This document shows, piece after piece, positions 25,501-37,479 of a stretch of DNA of 64,000 bases. Position numbers and translations under genes: made by a program. The notes under the pieces were generated by a model. It had not been told where the DNA came from and did no database searches. It was given only the letters and a program-made list of their open reading frames with translations. The first letter of the stretch is position 1. The number at the start of each line of letters is the position of its first letter. Source of the stretch: Pholis gunnellus (lineage: Eukaryota > Chordata > Actinopteri > Perciformes > Pholidae); assembly GCA_910591455.2 (NCBI GenBank), contig OU342816.1:15602138-15666137 (forward strand), read 5' to 3'.

Positions 25501-26318
25501 ATACAGTGCAATACAGAACTGTTTACTTTGAAGGTATATATATTGCGACGGTGGAACTAACTGAAATGTTTTATTATTCTATTCATTTTTTAATGTCAGT
25601 TTCGTAGCATAATAGATGCTTTTCACTTTTATAGCCTACTGTGACCTGTTGCCTTTTGGGAAAGTGTTTGTTTAGTGTCCGTACAGTATAACACAGAAGT
25701 GTTAAAAATGTCCCTTATTTTTAATAATCAAAACAGTTCACCAAAGTTGCCAGTGATCAAAATGCTCCTTCAGTCCTCAGCAAGTCGACTGTGTCCGTCT
25801 TTGACACTTGCACTACTGTCTGTTCATAATGAAAGAATCGAAACGGATCCTTATGCATTTGGTTTTTTTACCGCTCTTCCGAATTCCCACCAAACTGTGC
25901 CTTTGGTGTACCGTTACCCTCCTCGCCTAAATACTTCCCAAAGCTGCTGTATTGCTTCATGCAACTGTGAAGTTGTAAAAACAGGACACGAGAGAGGCAT
26001 GTCTGAATAGCTCCAACATTTAATATGCTCGTCTAATGCAGCATCTGAACATTACTTCATCGGTTTATGTGAGTGCTTCTATGCTTTGAGATGATCACGG
26101 ACTTGAGCCCGATTACCACAACCTCCCCGGGGCTAAATATATATCAAAATAATGTCTTTCATCGTGGCCGTGGAAATTGAAGCAGAGCAGCCGACACTCA
26201 CATTCTGGTACGGGCCGACCAAGAAGCGATGGTGAACGTATCTCTCCACCAGGCTGGTCTTCCCCACGCTCTCCTTTCCCAGCATCACCACTTTGGCATC
26301 CACACGCATCGCACTCAT
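19565..26318 (-). CDS. rab24: rab24, small GTPase of the Rab family
   Basis: Small GTPase linked to autophagosome handling and late endosomal traffic. Eight coding exons on the minus strand: 26318-26202, 24840-24772, 23874-23796, 23274-23207, 23107-23008, 22134-22084, 20334-20275, 19632-19565. They total 612 bp, giving 203 residues, the length of human RAB24. Visible motifs: P-loop GKESVGKTS, switch I around TIGAAF, switch II DTAGSERYEAMS, base-binding GTKSD and SSK, and the C-terminal end YFYSCCHNN. As in other Rab24 proteins, the usual catalytic Gln after DTAG is Ser, so slow GTP hydrolysis is expected. The C-terminal CC is followed by extra residues, a known Rab24 oddity. The start was chosen from the conserved MSAMRVDAKVVMLGKE opening and the upstream acceptor at 26323. 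Confidence 0.97.
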
Positions 26319-27179
26319 GGTAACTGGAGTGTGGAGGAAAAGCCCAGGGTGAGATCCGCAGCAGAGGAAACAGGAAGAAGGGGGAGGGGTTAGTGTGTAC
26401 AAGGATGCTCAGAGTGCTGTGTGATGACAAGACAGGATAGACAACAAATGAGTGGCAATACCAATGAAATCATAAAAACTATTTGCATGCATTTCAAATG
26501 TGTCATAAAACTCCATAATAACCATATTCAAAACTTTCCTGGGATTACTGCCAAATATTTTGCGTTCTTCTGATTATCCGTGTCATCTGTTGTGTGTGCA
26601 GATATCTGATGTATTTCTATGTATTGTTATTAAGATATGGTGCTGAGAACACGAAAGTGAAACCAAACTGTAATTGCCACAACTTTGTCTCGCCCTCCAA
26701 ATCGTGGAGTGGGACTGCCACTAAAGAATATGTCAAAAACGCATGAGCACATGCTCGTTACGAAATATTCCCTTTATAAAGATACAGGCGGTGGAAAAGT
26801 TACTCTTATAGCACTCAGTAAAAACACTCTTGTTACAAATAAAAGTAACAAGAGTACAAAGGTATTACCAGCAAAATTCACTTTCAATATCAAAGTTAAT
26901 GTACTTGTTGGACAGAATGGAGTTATATTATCATAAATCATATTATTGGAACTTTATGACTGATGCTTTAACACGGAAGCAGCATTTTAATGTTACTGCT
27001 AGAGCACATTTGATGTACTGTCTGTGTGATAATATATCTTATAAACTTATAATCTTTAAACTGTCAAATACATGTAAAAAGTACAATGTCTGCCTCTTAA
27101 ATGTAGTGAAATAGAAGCATATGATATTATATGGTAAACGTATAGAATATAAAGTAGTTTAAACCAGAAAATTAATTTA

Positions 27180-27395
27180 AATTCAGTAAAAGTACCTCAA
27201 GTACAGTACGTTTTCCACAACATTCTCTGAGCTTTCTACTTGTCAAATGACTAAATAACACTGAATACACCTTGATAATTACGAGTTAAATATTGTAAAC
27301 ACAATGCAGGACTATTGTAACAGAGCTTCTACTCTGTGGTAGAAGTAAGTTTACTTTAGTACAAGATCAGAGTACTTCTTCCACCACTTGTCCTC
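27180..27395 (-). repeat. Teleost dispersed repeat, 'GTAAAAGTAC' type, reverse orientation
   Basis: Contains reverse-complement hallmarks such as 'agagtacttcttccaccact' at its right end and several 'aaaagtacctcaagtac'-like phrases. It lies in the long first intron of rab24. Confidence 0.6.
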
Positions 27396-27479
27396 ATAGG
27401 GACAAACAAGACACAGCCAGAACACCAGCATCGGCTCAACCTTTAGCTAACCAAGCTAGCCTCACACACAAACACTCAC

Positions 27480-27600
27480 CTGGTAGCTAGCTTGACTCAA
27501 CAAATCGTCCGTGACATGCCAAGCCGAACCGATCCGATCCGAGCCAGGGCTGTCAGACCTGTTTGGAAGTAGAGCCGCCGGTGACCGACAAACCGCTTGT
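27480..27600 (-). other. Candidate rab24 non-coding first exon
   Basis: On the minus strand a strong donor (CAG/GTGAGTG, GT at 27479-27478) follows a stretch without a long ORF. An acceptor lies five bases upstream of the rab24 ATG (exon starting at 26323). This fits a 5' UTR exon spliced to the first coding exon. The transcription start is an estimate. Confidence 0.55.
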
Positions 27601-27661
27601 CATCTCTCCAGAGCTGCTGTTTGGAGACTGAAAAGCAGCAGCTATAGCTAGTTACTGACTG

Positions 27662-27715
27662 TTGCGCAATGGGGTGAAATTACAAAACAGCCAAGTTAGA
27701 GTTGCAGTGACGTCA
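27662..27715 (-). promoter_or_regulatory. Promoter-proximal C/EBP-like and CRE-like palindromes
   Basis: TTGCGCAA at 27662-27669 matches the palindromic C/EBP core. TGACGTCA at 27708-27715 is a full CRE (CREB/ATF) palindrome. They lie just upstream of the putative rab24 first exon. Motif presence only; binding is not shown. Confidence 0.5.
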
Positions 27716-27886
27716 CAGAAAGAGATAGTAGCCGAGCTAACAGAAGCTCGATTTTTTTTTTAAATAACAATCACAGCTAACTGACGGTGATCAGCTGGCC
27801 GGATACAGAGCTGTTTCTGAGGGTAGAAATCTCCATCGGAGCTTTTTTGTTTGGGTGGGAACCAAAGAGGCGGCGGTTTCCAGGAA

Positions 27887-27895
27887 CCGGAAGTG
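27887..27895 (+). promoter_or_regulatory. ETS-like site CCGGAAGTG
   Basis: Strong match to the ETS/GABPA core found in housekeeping promoters. It lies between rab24 (minus) and pgrmc1 (plus), about 300 bp from the proposed rab24 first exon, so assignment to rab24 is the simpler reading. Confidence 0.4.
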
Positions 27896-28012
27896 CCCGA
27901 ATTGTGTGAGACAATCGCCGGATGTGTTGATGTTTTTTTATTGTTTTTTATTGGACAGTTGCACATGCACAATTTCACAAACCATTATCTTTATTGGTTT
28001 TCGAAACATAAC

Positions 28013-28069
28013 TAGGGTTGTAACGATAACCATCTCAGAAAGTATCATGGTATATGTTTAGCAACCCTA
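28013..28069. repeat. Small element with 8-bp inverted ends
   Basis: TAGGGTTG at 28013-28020 and CAACCCTA at 28062-28069 are inverted repeats around a 'taacgataacc' core. This resembles remnants of short non-autonomous DNA elements. The rest of 27.9-29.1 kb is AT-rich and I see no gene in it. Confidence 0.35.
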
Positions 28070-29205
28070 AACATAACAAACATCTTTAATCCCATAGCAA
28101 TACAATGATTCAAATAAAAAATACTACTTAGATTCAACACATAGAACAATAATTTGTAATTGGTATTTACCTGACCTTTAATAATGTATTTTTTGCACTT
28201 TGTCTTTTGAGGTTTTATATAAAGCTCTTTGCCTTGTTGCTGAAATTTGCTATATAAATAAACTGGCCTTTTTCAAAGCATCATGCGCCAAAATGTGGCC
28301 CACATTGGCTGACAGAATGCTGCAAACATAACAAACTAGAGCAATAACATGAGAGTGAAAGAGCAAATATGATACACCTCCATCCATGTCAAATCAAATA
28401 TGAACACAATCCCAGAGACATTGCAGCTATAAAACATAACTTTGGCACATCTGGAGCACAGACTGCACCGTTAACAAGTCAAACACAAAGCGCCCTCCTG
28501 CACTGTTGGTGGGCATTTATCAGATGCTGAGCTATGAAACAATGTCTGTAAACAGGTACTGAAGTCTACATTCTTCAGACAGAACCAACAAAACAAACTG
28601 CGGACATTTTAAGGAAAAGCCTGTATTATGATATAATGGACAATAGAACAAAAAGTACATTTCAGTAGGCCAACTTTTTGGGGATGTTTTGCGTCCCTAT
28701 GTGGCTGTTTTGTGTCTATTTGTGGTCACCAAATGTATTCTCCATAACATTAAAACATCCTTCAAACAAATTAAACTTTTTTAATTATGTTTGTTGTTAT
28801 AGCCTACATATAATATAGCTATTAGATAATTATATGGATTAGTTGATTAACACAACCATTTTGATAATTGATTAATTGTTTCATGCTTTTTCAGTTATTT
28901 ATTTTCTTTTTTCTGGCACTTTATAGATTAAACTAATCAATAAACCATACAAAATAATGAAACAATCGATAATAAAAACTAGCATTAATAATTACAGAAA
29001 GAGAAGTATATCGTGATAGCCTACAGTTTAGAATATATAATGTAATATCCATGTATCTATCTATATTTCGATGCTTTTTATGGCACGCAGTTAGAATAAC
29101 CTAATTGGTTTAAACGGTTAACCGACGCCTCTCAGGCTGTACTGTGATTGGCTAATCCGTGGGCTCCCACCCAGCGCACACACACGGACGGAGAGAGGAC
29201 CCAAC

Positions 29206-31407
29206 ATGGCCGAAGAAGAAGGAAGCGAGGTAACTTCTGGGGGCATTTTTCAGGAGATCTTCACCTCCCCGCTGAACCTGACCCTGCTCAGCCTCTGTCT
29301 GTTCCTCATGTACAAAATCTTCCGCGGGGACAAACCACCGGAGCTCGGCGAGGTGGAAATACCGCTGCCCAAACTGAAAAAGAGAGACTTCACCTTCGCA
29401 GAGTTGAAGCCCTACGATGGACTCCAGGACCCGAGGATCCTCATGGCAGTCAACGGGAAAGTGTTCGACGTAACCAGAGGGAAGAAGTTTTATGGGCCAG
29501 GTAAACATTACTTTAACCCCTCTCCATTAAGTTGGTATGACCTGTTTTCTTTTCCGTCCGTCTTGTGTTTCGAACGTTTAGAACATTACGCCACTCACAT
29601 ACGCTCGCGTGTGGTAGCCGTTGGCTCTGTGCTACAGTCTATGGCGCTGAGGTGACATTTTATTAATACACACTTGATAGCAATTCTCTGACATTACCAA
29701 ACACAACAAGTTTAAATTGAGTTTTTGTAACTCGCAGCTAACGTCACACCCCCTTTAGCGAGCAGGCAAAAAATTGAAGATCCCGTTTCACAACAGAGGA
29801 GTTGCTATAGCCTTGGAACCACAGATCGTCTATTGAAGACGTTGAGTTACTCCTTGGTATAAAAAGAAAATACATAAACAAACCGGGCGCCGCCATGTTT
29901 CCAAAGTGCAGTGGGCTTTTCTTTCTATTGTAATGTTTGGTTTAATGCTGAATCATTACATAGTGTGGCAACCGTATGTAATTACAGTTGGGGAGAAAAA
30001 AAAGTAACGTTACTCAGATCTTTAGGAAAACGTAGCAACACAACAGTTTATTAAAAGGCAGATTTAAGTAAATGGTAAAAACGCTCCTGTATTTTTCCCG
30101 TGATTCCACACATTTGGTGCGTTTATCCCAAAACTAAGTCGATGGGAAATGGAAGATTTATCAGAAGAAAAAAACACTTTATAGAGCTAAATCTTCAATA
30201 TAAGACAGACATAAAGAAATGTTATGAATTCATTGGTGTAAGAGCAGGCCTCAGATCTGTTGTTCTTTGCAGGAGTGAGGTTAAACCGATGTTACCAGAG
30301 TTGAACCATGTGTTCTCTGAAATTAGAATATGCCCCGTCATGCTTCATGGTTTCTGTTGCCTGGAAACAGAAGCAGAGTTAGACCTCCTCCTTTTTTTTC
30401 TTTTTTTTTTAAATGATTATCTTATCTCAGATTGTAACCTTTGTTTCTTGTAACCTCTGACCAACAACATATCTCACAGTCATGCAAACCTTTTTCAGTC
30501 CACTGCACGCCCAGCCCTGAAGCCTGGAGTCCTGCTGTGGCTTGTTATTAAAGGAATTTGGCTGATTTTAAAGTGTGTCCGTGGACAGAGAGGGCCTGGT
30601 GCTCAAGGACACTTTGATAACACTCACAGCTGTTACAGGCTGTTGAACACCAAGGGCCGTGTGTTGCTGAATAGTTTTGGACCAAAACCAAAAGTCTGCC
30701 TCAGCTCTAAGCCCACTGTTTCCAACTGGAACCACCTCACAAATATATTATTGTTGGTTATGATCTTTGCATGGGAAACACATAGAATATCACCAGAAAA
30801 ATCTCATGTAAAACAAGCTCAAAATGATCCGCTTTCAGCAGTTCTTGAATGTGTCGTCTGCATTCACCTCACTGTTTGTATCACGTCTCACAGAGGGGCC
30901 GTATGGAGTGTTTGCGGGCAGAGATGCGTCCAGAGGTCTGGCTACGTTCTGCCTGGAGAAGGAGGCCCTGAAAGACGAACACGACGACCTGTCCGACCTG
31001 AACGCCATGCAGCAGGAGAGCCTCTCCGAGTGGGAGACTCAGTTCACCTGTGAGTACGAGATGTGACGGTTTAAACGCCACAGTTATTGAGCCAGAAAAG
31101 TATCTCGAGAAACGATTCTTTCCACTGCAATGCATCTCATCTTTTCCCTTTAAAACATCAGACAACAAATATTTTACTTTATGACTCAGGAGAAAAGAAA
31201 TGGCGTTCGATGAACAAGCTTCAAAACACAATGCAGTGTCCTTAAATCTCTTTCTGGTAATTTGTCGGCAGTTATTCATTTATTTTATTCTTCCCGTCTT
31301 CCATTCCAGTTAAGTACGACTACATTGGCAAGCTGCTGAAACCAGGGGACGAGCCCACAGAGTACACCGACGACGAGGAGGAGGGAAAAGACAAAAAGGC
31401 AGACTAG
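29206..31407 (+). CDS. pgrmc1: pgrmc1, membrane-associated progesterone receptor component (MAPR family haem protein)
   Basis: Single-pass ER membrane protein with a cytochrome b5-like haem-binding domain; family members bind P450 enzymes and take part in sterol and haem biology. Exons 29206-29500, 30894-31049 and 31310-31407 join in phase to 182 residues. An acidic N-terminus is followed by a hydrophobic segment (about residues 24-41, NLTLLSLCLFLMYKI). Then come the cytochrome b5-like core motifs DPRILMAVNGKVFDVT, KKFYGP, YGVFAGRDASRGLATF and DDLSDL, and an acidic end. The two Tyr residues expected to contact haem (in FYGP and PYGVF) are present. PGRMC1 fits better than PGRMC2 because of the EIFTSPLNL N-terminal segment. 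The ATG is the first in frame and is followed by the family-like MAEE start. Confidence 0.96.
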
Positions 31408-32170
31408 AAACATGAAGGGCGAGCTGGACGTGGAGAAAATGGTCGATGCCTTAATGTTGGTTTGTAATTTTGACGCCTGTTGCCTCCTTATTAGGGGCCA
31501 ATCTTCTGTATGTATTCTAGTACGTTTGGACTTTCACAACCCCGACTGAATTCCATTCATCTCCGTTAATCTTGTGGCACTAACGGCTAAGTATGCTGCA
31601 TTCTGATGTAGAGCTGTAGTGTTGTTAGAGTTGTTATTGTTGTGGAGAATCAAGAACATGGACCAATTCCACTGACGGTTATGTGTCCTGGAGGTCAGGA
31701 GTATAGTCGGCTGACTAAAGGAGGAGGAGATGAGCTTTGGCTGCGAGATAATCCACAGCTCTGTCGTACACGTTGATAATATCGCCGCTGACGTGTCGCA
31801 GGTTGTACACATTCCTTTCATTCAAGGTTTGGCTCGGCTCACATTGAAATGAATTATCTCAGGAAGTAGTTTCACTCAAAATTAGCTGAAGTATATTGAG
31901 GTTCTGGAGCCAGAGGGCAGATTTAACGTGTTCTTTCCAGAGAACATTTAAAACGCTCATCTTTGAGTCACACCTAAACCTAGTTTCCTCTGAAAGTAGA
32001 TCTCGACCCAGAGGACTCATTCCAGCGTTTACTTTCTGTTTGACTCTTCAGACGAGCGTTTGGAATGTTTTTTTTGTAAAATGAAGTTCCTTTGGTAAGC
32101 TTTAGTAGGTCTGCATTTCCCACCTCAATGTTTTTTTTAACACAAATATGAGTGTAACACGCAGGCTGAG

Positions 32171-32176
32171 AATAAA
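32171..32176 (+). terminator. Probable pgrmc1 polyadenylation signal
   Basis: AATAAA about 760 bp after the pgrmc1 stop, a usual 3' UTR length for this gene. Other AATAAA or ATTAAA hexamers occur near 33170 and 33489 and could serve longer forms. Confidence 0.45.
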
Positions 32177-32179
32177 ACA

Positions 32180-34560
32180 CTGCTAAACAGACTTTTTCTT
32201 GATGAACTGTACTAATAACCTCATTAGCTTTATTTACCTTGTATATGAGGGGTGAACTGTTTCCTGATGATGATGACGTACAGATGTGTTGTTAACCCAT
32301 CACATGTTTAGGCTGAACTGAATTATACGACGGCGTATTACAAACATTGTAGGTAAAACATTTAAAAGAAGACAAAGTCATTACAGAGCATGGGGGGGGT
32401 AATATACCATGAAAAAAAAGACAAAGTATTAAGTTATAAATTAACAAGAAAACAAAGTGGGAACTTTATGATGGAAAGAAATGTCAACAAATGTACAAGA
32501 AAATATAAACTTGAATATTCTCTGAGATTATAAAGTCAGTGATTTGTAATAAAAAGTCTCAAATTTAAAGACAGAAGAACTACATTGCTTCACTTTGCAA
32601 TATTTTTCTCCTAAATTTACCATTTAAATCTGGGAAACTATTAGTTATTAACCTGCTCCCCCGGCTCTTTACTTATTGTTGTAGTATGCCGTCTTGAAAC
32701 TCTTCTGTTGATACATGTCTCTTATATTCAGTGTTCATTTCTGGTGAAAGCAAGAGATTTTCTGCAGATTAGTGTAGAACTCACAATGACAATCCTTGTT
32801 ATTTGCTGCAGAGCCTCAGATCCCCATTATAGATCCCATGAACCATGTAAAGTGATTTATCAAGCAAAACATATAAGCCCGTCTCTGGTTTCATGCTCCT
32901 CAAATACAAGAATTTGCCGCTTTTCTTTTGCTTTACACAATTTTATAATTTGAATTCCGTTCATATTTTGGTCTGTAGGTCGGATAAAATAAGTAATGTG
33001 CAATGATTTCTTACAAAAACAAAATAAATGCAGAACACAGTGAAATGTGAAGCCCTCACTCTGGTGCTCATCTTTGTCGTTCATCACTTGTTGCAGAGGA
33101 AAGGTGTACAAAATAAATGTCTTCACCCGTGAACACTAGAAAGAAGCTGCTGCCGGTAATGTTGAATTTAATAAAGTTATCATTTCAATTATTCAGCTGT
33201 TTGTTTACATTCTTTTTGACACTAAATACATGATGGGAAAGAATCAGACGTTTATTGTGAGGCCGCTGATGCTCTCAAAGTATTGTCATTTAAAAATACA
33301 ATATTCTCCATGTGTCTGTGAAGTGTTGCAGACACTTTGTTGTTGTTTAATCCTGATGTTATAATGAAGAAGTTGAGAGGTGAACAGAGAGATCGGCCAC
33401 TTTCTGAAAAATACATTGAAAGAGGGAATATGTTCAGTATGTACATAAACTAAATGTCATAATCCTGAGAAATGATATTTTGATTTAATAAAGAAAACTA
33501 CAAAATTAAGTCGGTCTGTTTATTTTAATACCTTTTTAAAATATTATTTACCATGTAATGACATAAAATGAATGAAATAACAAGGGCCATCCTGTATAAT
33601 GAGTACTTTTATGAATATATATGTTCTTTGAATGCAGGACTTTTACCTGTAATTATTTCTATGCTGTAGTATTACTACCTTCTACTAATTAAAGATTAGA
33701 GTACTTTTTCACATTAAATAGTATTTATTTTTCTTCTCTAATATGTCGCTAAATGTTCTTAAAGCATCTCTGATGTCGAATTTCAAAAGAAACTTTGAAT
33801 TAACCGAATTTAGGAAATAATATGACACTCTTGTATGCCCAATTTAAATACAATGACCATTGGGCTATATTATATAATTATTATTACGCTGCACCTTTTA
33901 CTATACTATGTTATTCTGTCTTACTACATTATAAACTAAGTATATTATTGATTGCTACATTAATACAAACCGTTTCATTACCTGGTGTACTCTGTTTACA
34001 TATAAGACTTGCTGACTCTGCTGCTATTAACCACCACTGTCATTTTGTCTTTAATTACTCTCTCGTAATATCTACTTCTATTTTTATTATTGTTCTGTAC
34101 TTGCGTAGGTCTATGTGCCACTGCAGCATCTGTATTTCTCTGTGGGTCATTAAAGATGTCTCCACATCTACGCACAGATGTGTAAGTGTACAGCTCAATG
34201 TCTGATTAAAGGATCGGACAAATTTGACTCTTGTCCAAACTTCTGCATCAACCGCTTCAGCACCAACATGTTAGTTTAGCTCGGTTGGTTCATTTACACA
34301 CTGAAATAAGATGAAAAGGAGAAAAAGATCTTTCTAGGAGTTGGTGCTCTGACACTGACCGTGTTGGTTTCTCTTGTAACACTATTTCATGGGACCTCTG
34401 CCTCCTCCTAGTGGAGAACTGATGAAAACACAGGGACTGTGGTGAACACAGTGAAACGTTTAGCAGCTAAAGAGCCATGTTAATCTTAACATGTGCTTTA
34501 AACGCCGTGTATAGCGTGTTTATTGTGGTCTGTATGCTGCTGCTGGAGATATCTGTCACT
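32180..34560. other. Gene-free AT-rich spacer
   Basis: Short reading frames only, none with splice sites and recognisable protein similarity. I see nothing else supportable here. Confidence 0.5.
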
Positions 34561-34596
34561 CAAAGGTGAAGAGTGGTCTCCTATTGTGTGTAAAGG

Positions 34597-34607
34597 GGTT
34601 CGAGTCC
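34597..34607 (+). promoter_or_regulatory. Perfect pol III B-box-like sequence
   Basis: GGTTCGAGTCC matches the tRNA T-arm/B-box consensus, and the flanking bases can form a short T-stem. No matching A box, anticodon arm or acceptor stem is seen upstream, so it is at most a tRNA or SINE relic. Confidence 0.35.
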
Positions 34608-35042
34608 CAGACTGGGATTACAAGTTATTTTCATTTGTCGTATTTTTACAATGTTTAAATGAAGTATTGAGTTTTTGATGACAGTATTTTCATAACATCA
34701 GCAAAGGAATTATTTCAGCTATTGAAATCTGCTAATTGCAGGTTCTCCATTAAACTTGCACGCAACATTAACAACGTAGACCTCCTTTTACAGTACCTTA
34801 GCAGTATATTACATGTAATGTTACATCTCTATCATGGTTTGAATGGTTGAGAAATTTTCTGAAACACATTCTACTTTGTATAAAGAAACGATAGATTATA
34901 GATAATGATGATGACGTCGGCTACAAGTACTCTAACTTGTACTGTAACAGTCATAATCATAAAAAGAGGGCGATATCAGACATAACTGACTTCCTGAATC
35001 ACGTTGATTCGTTGGATGGAGTCACATGTACGTCCAGGCCCC

Positions 35043-35079
35043 TCCTCGTTAGTATAGTGGACAGTGTCTCCGCCTGTCA
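35043..35079 (+). tRNA. 5' half of a tRNA-Asp (GTC), pseudogene fragment
   Basis: The first 37 bases read as the 5' half of eukaryotic tRNA-Asp: 'tcctcgttagtatagtgg', then a slightly altered D-arm and anticodon stem up to 'cgcctgtca', with GTC at 35076-35078. Similarity stops just after the anticodon. No variable, T or acceptor 3' strand follows, so it cannot be a functional tRNA. Confidence 0.6.
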
Positions 35080-35448
35080 ATTGCCGGCAAGCCGTGTATG
35101 ACAAGCCGTGTATAGTTGGCATACGCTGACAGCCAATGAAATTGCAGCATTAATAACGCTGTCCAATGTGCTCAAAATCCACTTTCATGTCACTGGTTTC
35201 AGCTCCTGGACGCAGTTTTGAGTCTCAGTTGGGGCTAAGCCACACACCAATGATAAAGAGCTATTTATAAATCAAGAAATGTTTATCAAACTTTGCTGTT
35301 TACTGATTATCACTAGATTGTAGTGACAGATAGATTATCAAGTACTTGACTTATTTATGGCTATTAACCTATTATATTGTAGTTTTTACTGTTCACTATA
35401 ATGATTCACGTATCAATGAGACATGTAAACATTAGTGAATGAAATATA

Positions 35449-37390
35449 TTTATTAAACAGGGACAGTGAATATTGAACACAGAGCCAATAATGCAAGGTC
35501 ACAAATACACAGCACAAATATGTTAAACAAATACCATAATGAAAAAACACTCCCCTTTTCTCTTACTTTCCCTTTTCAACCTCCCATCTCATTTTGTCTG
35601 TCTCATAATAAGCAGACCCCTGGAACTCATTCCAGCTAGTCTGCTTCTCCATGCCCTGGTCTGGTCTTTATAAAAGGGAAATACTTTCCAAGGGCAGTAA
35701 ATGTCCTTCCCTGTTACCCCAGGGAACCCCGTATGAATGTGAGGACTGTTTGGGCCCTGCTTCAGATCCATCTGACAGAATCCACACTTGTGACCCGTGG
35801 GCTGGGATTCAGTCCTCTCTCCACCCTTTTCTTTGTAGCGTCCAGTTCCAGCTGAAAGAGCTTTGGGGAAGGAAGATCAGCGATGCTGTCGATTCATTCT
35901 GGCTGGGGAGGGAAACGCCACAGTGAGGCCATCTTCATGAGGTTGCGCACAGGAAAGGAGCCTGGCCAGAGACCCACGGATTCCAGCTCTGTCTTCATCC
36001 AGATCCTCTGCTGCTGTGAACAGGTCCACTGGCTGACTTCCTGGTCGTAGCCAGGGAGCTGTGGAGGAGGACGGATGGGCACAGCTCACGGTCTGGGTAA
36101 CGGCTCACCTAGTCCGACAAGAATAAACAGAGCAAATTAGTACGATTTTGGGTGCGTCTTGATTTAATCTTTTTGACATGAAAAACATTCTAATACTAAC
36201 TTTGATCTCTCTGTGCAGGTGACAGTTGACCGGGCTCCGCAGACATCTCAGGAGAAATCAGGGGGGCCTCTGACACTATAGAGAATATTAAACATGTTAT
36301 TATTGACAGTAACGTGAAGCAAGAATGAAACATGACGTCTACACTGTAGTCCGTGAAACTCAGCAAGCTGGACACTGGAGTGCTGCCTACTTTTTGTCCG
36401 AATACAGTGCAGCAGTAACTTTAAAGAATTAACAACAGTTTTGATGGGACACTACATATAGGATATTTTAAGATGCAAATCACAGGTCAAATAATACACA
36501 CCAGGAACTGCGACAGTCGCCTCTGTCGATGGACGACCTGCTCCTTCTGGCAGCAGACACACACTCAGGTCTCTTTACAATCAAAGCAGCGGCTGCAAGG
36601 AGAGAAGGATCACAAAACATAATCAATGGTTTATAACAGATATGAGCACAGTGAATACGACGGATACGTTTAAATGTTGGATGCATTTACCATCTACTTG
36701 TGAACCCTTCAGATGAGTTGGTGCAGCCAGTGCAGCAGATGGTTCTACAACGGAAAACACCTTGTAAGTCATTTATATTTTGAACACTACTGTTAGTATT
36801 GTTACTTCACCTTTCTCAGCCTTATCCAATGACACAGACTGTTTCTCACATTAATATATAAAGAATATACTTCATTCATACACGTGTGTTTGTGATGTAA
36901 CCTAGGCAGGTGAAGCAACATGGCACACTTCAAACACATGCATTCATGCGTTAGTAACACAGCAGTTTCATACATACGTACTGTTTCTTTTTATCCATAT
37001 AAGAAAACAAAGAGTGATACGTACCCTCATCATGACTGGTATCAATTCATAGTCACTAGGACAACAAGTAGAACACCAAAACATGAGACAGAACGGTTCA
37101 AGTCTTCATGTGGGATAAGAAGTCATGGTCCCAGGGATGTCGGTTGACGGCAGAACGTTTTTGGTGAAAAACCTCTTTTTGTTCCTGAAGCATGTTGCTG
37201 TCTGGCTGTTGATGAAGATGCAGAAACAGCTGTTAAACACAAACAAAAAACATATCATATATACTGAATAGAATACATGATTAAAAAAGACAGCAAACAT
37301 CTACTCACAGCTCTGCACATGTTGCTTTGAAGGAGAGATACTCAGCATCCCTCTCTCCAGCTCTTCATCTTCATCCATCACTGAGATGCA
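35449..37390 (-). pseudogene. Decayed multi-exon gene of a teleost multicopy family
   Basis: On the minus strand several exon-like pieces appear in order: 37385-37308 (starts MDEDEELERG, donor GTGAGTAG), 36746-36692 (acceptor TTGTAG), about 36593-36500, about 36280-36222, then a longer 3' block from 36107 down to about 35540. The 3' block holds PGYDQEVSQWTCSQQQRIW and PQPE-stop-IDSIADLPSP. Then come a CGFCQ/PNSPHIHTGFPGV segment and, in another frame, WNEFQGSAYYETDKMRW. I recall these phrases from an unnamed teleost multicopy protein family. At least one in-frame stop and two frame changes break it. A minus-strand AATAAA lies at 35454-35449. Exon joins in the 5' part are guesses. Confidence 0.5.
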
Positions 37391-37479
37391 AACAGACGAG
37401 AATAAGAATGTTGGGCCCGAGAGCCCCCCAGGTGGGGGGCTAGGGGGGGCGACAGAGTACACACATGTACACACATTCT

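Noticed and set aside
29152..29508. 118-codon minus-strand frame opposite pgrmc1 exon 1
   Set aside because: Antisense shadow of a GC-rich coding exon; no domain and no splice continuation.
33822..34205. 127-codon plus-strand frame in the spacer after pgrmc1
   Set aside because: Hydrophobic, AT-driven composition, no recognisable family, no splice sites or promoter signs.
34561..34625. A complete tRNA gene around the B-box sequence
   Set aside because: No A box, anticodon arm or acceptor stem pairing found around the T-arm-like stretch.
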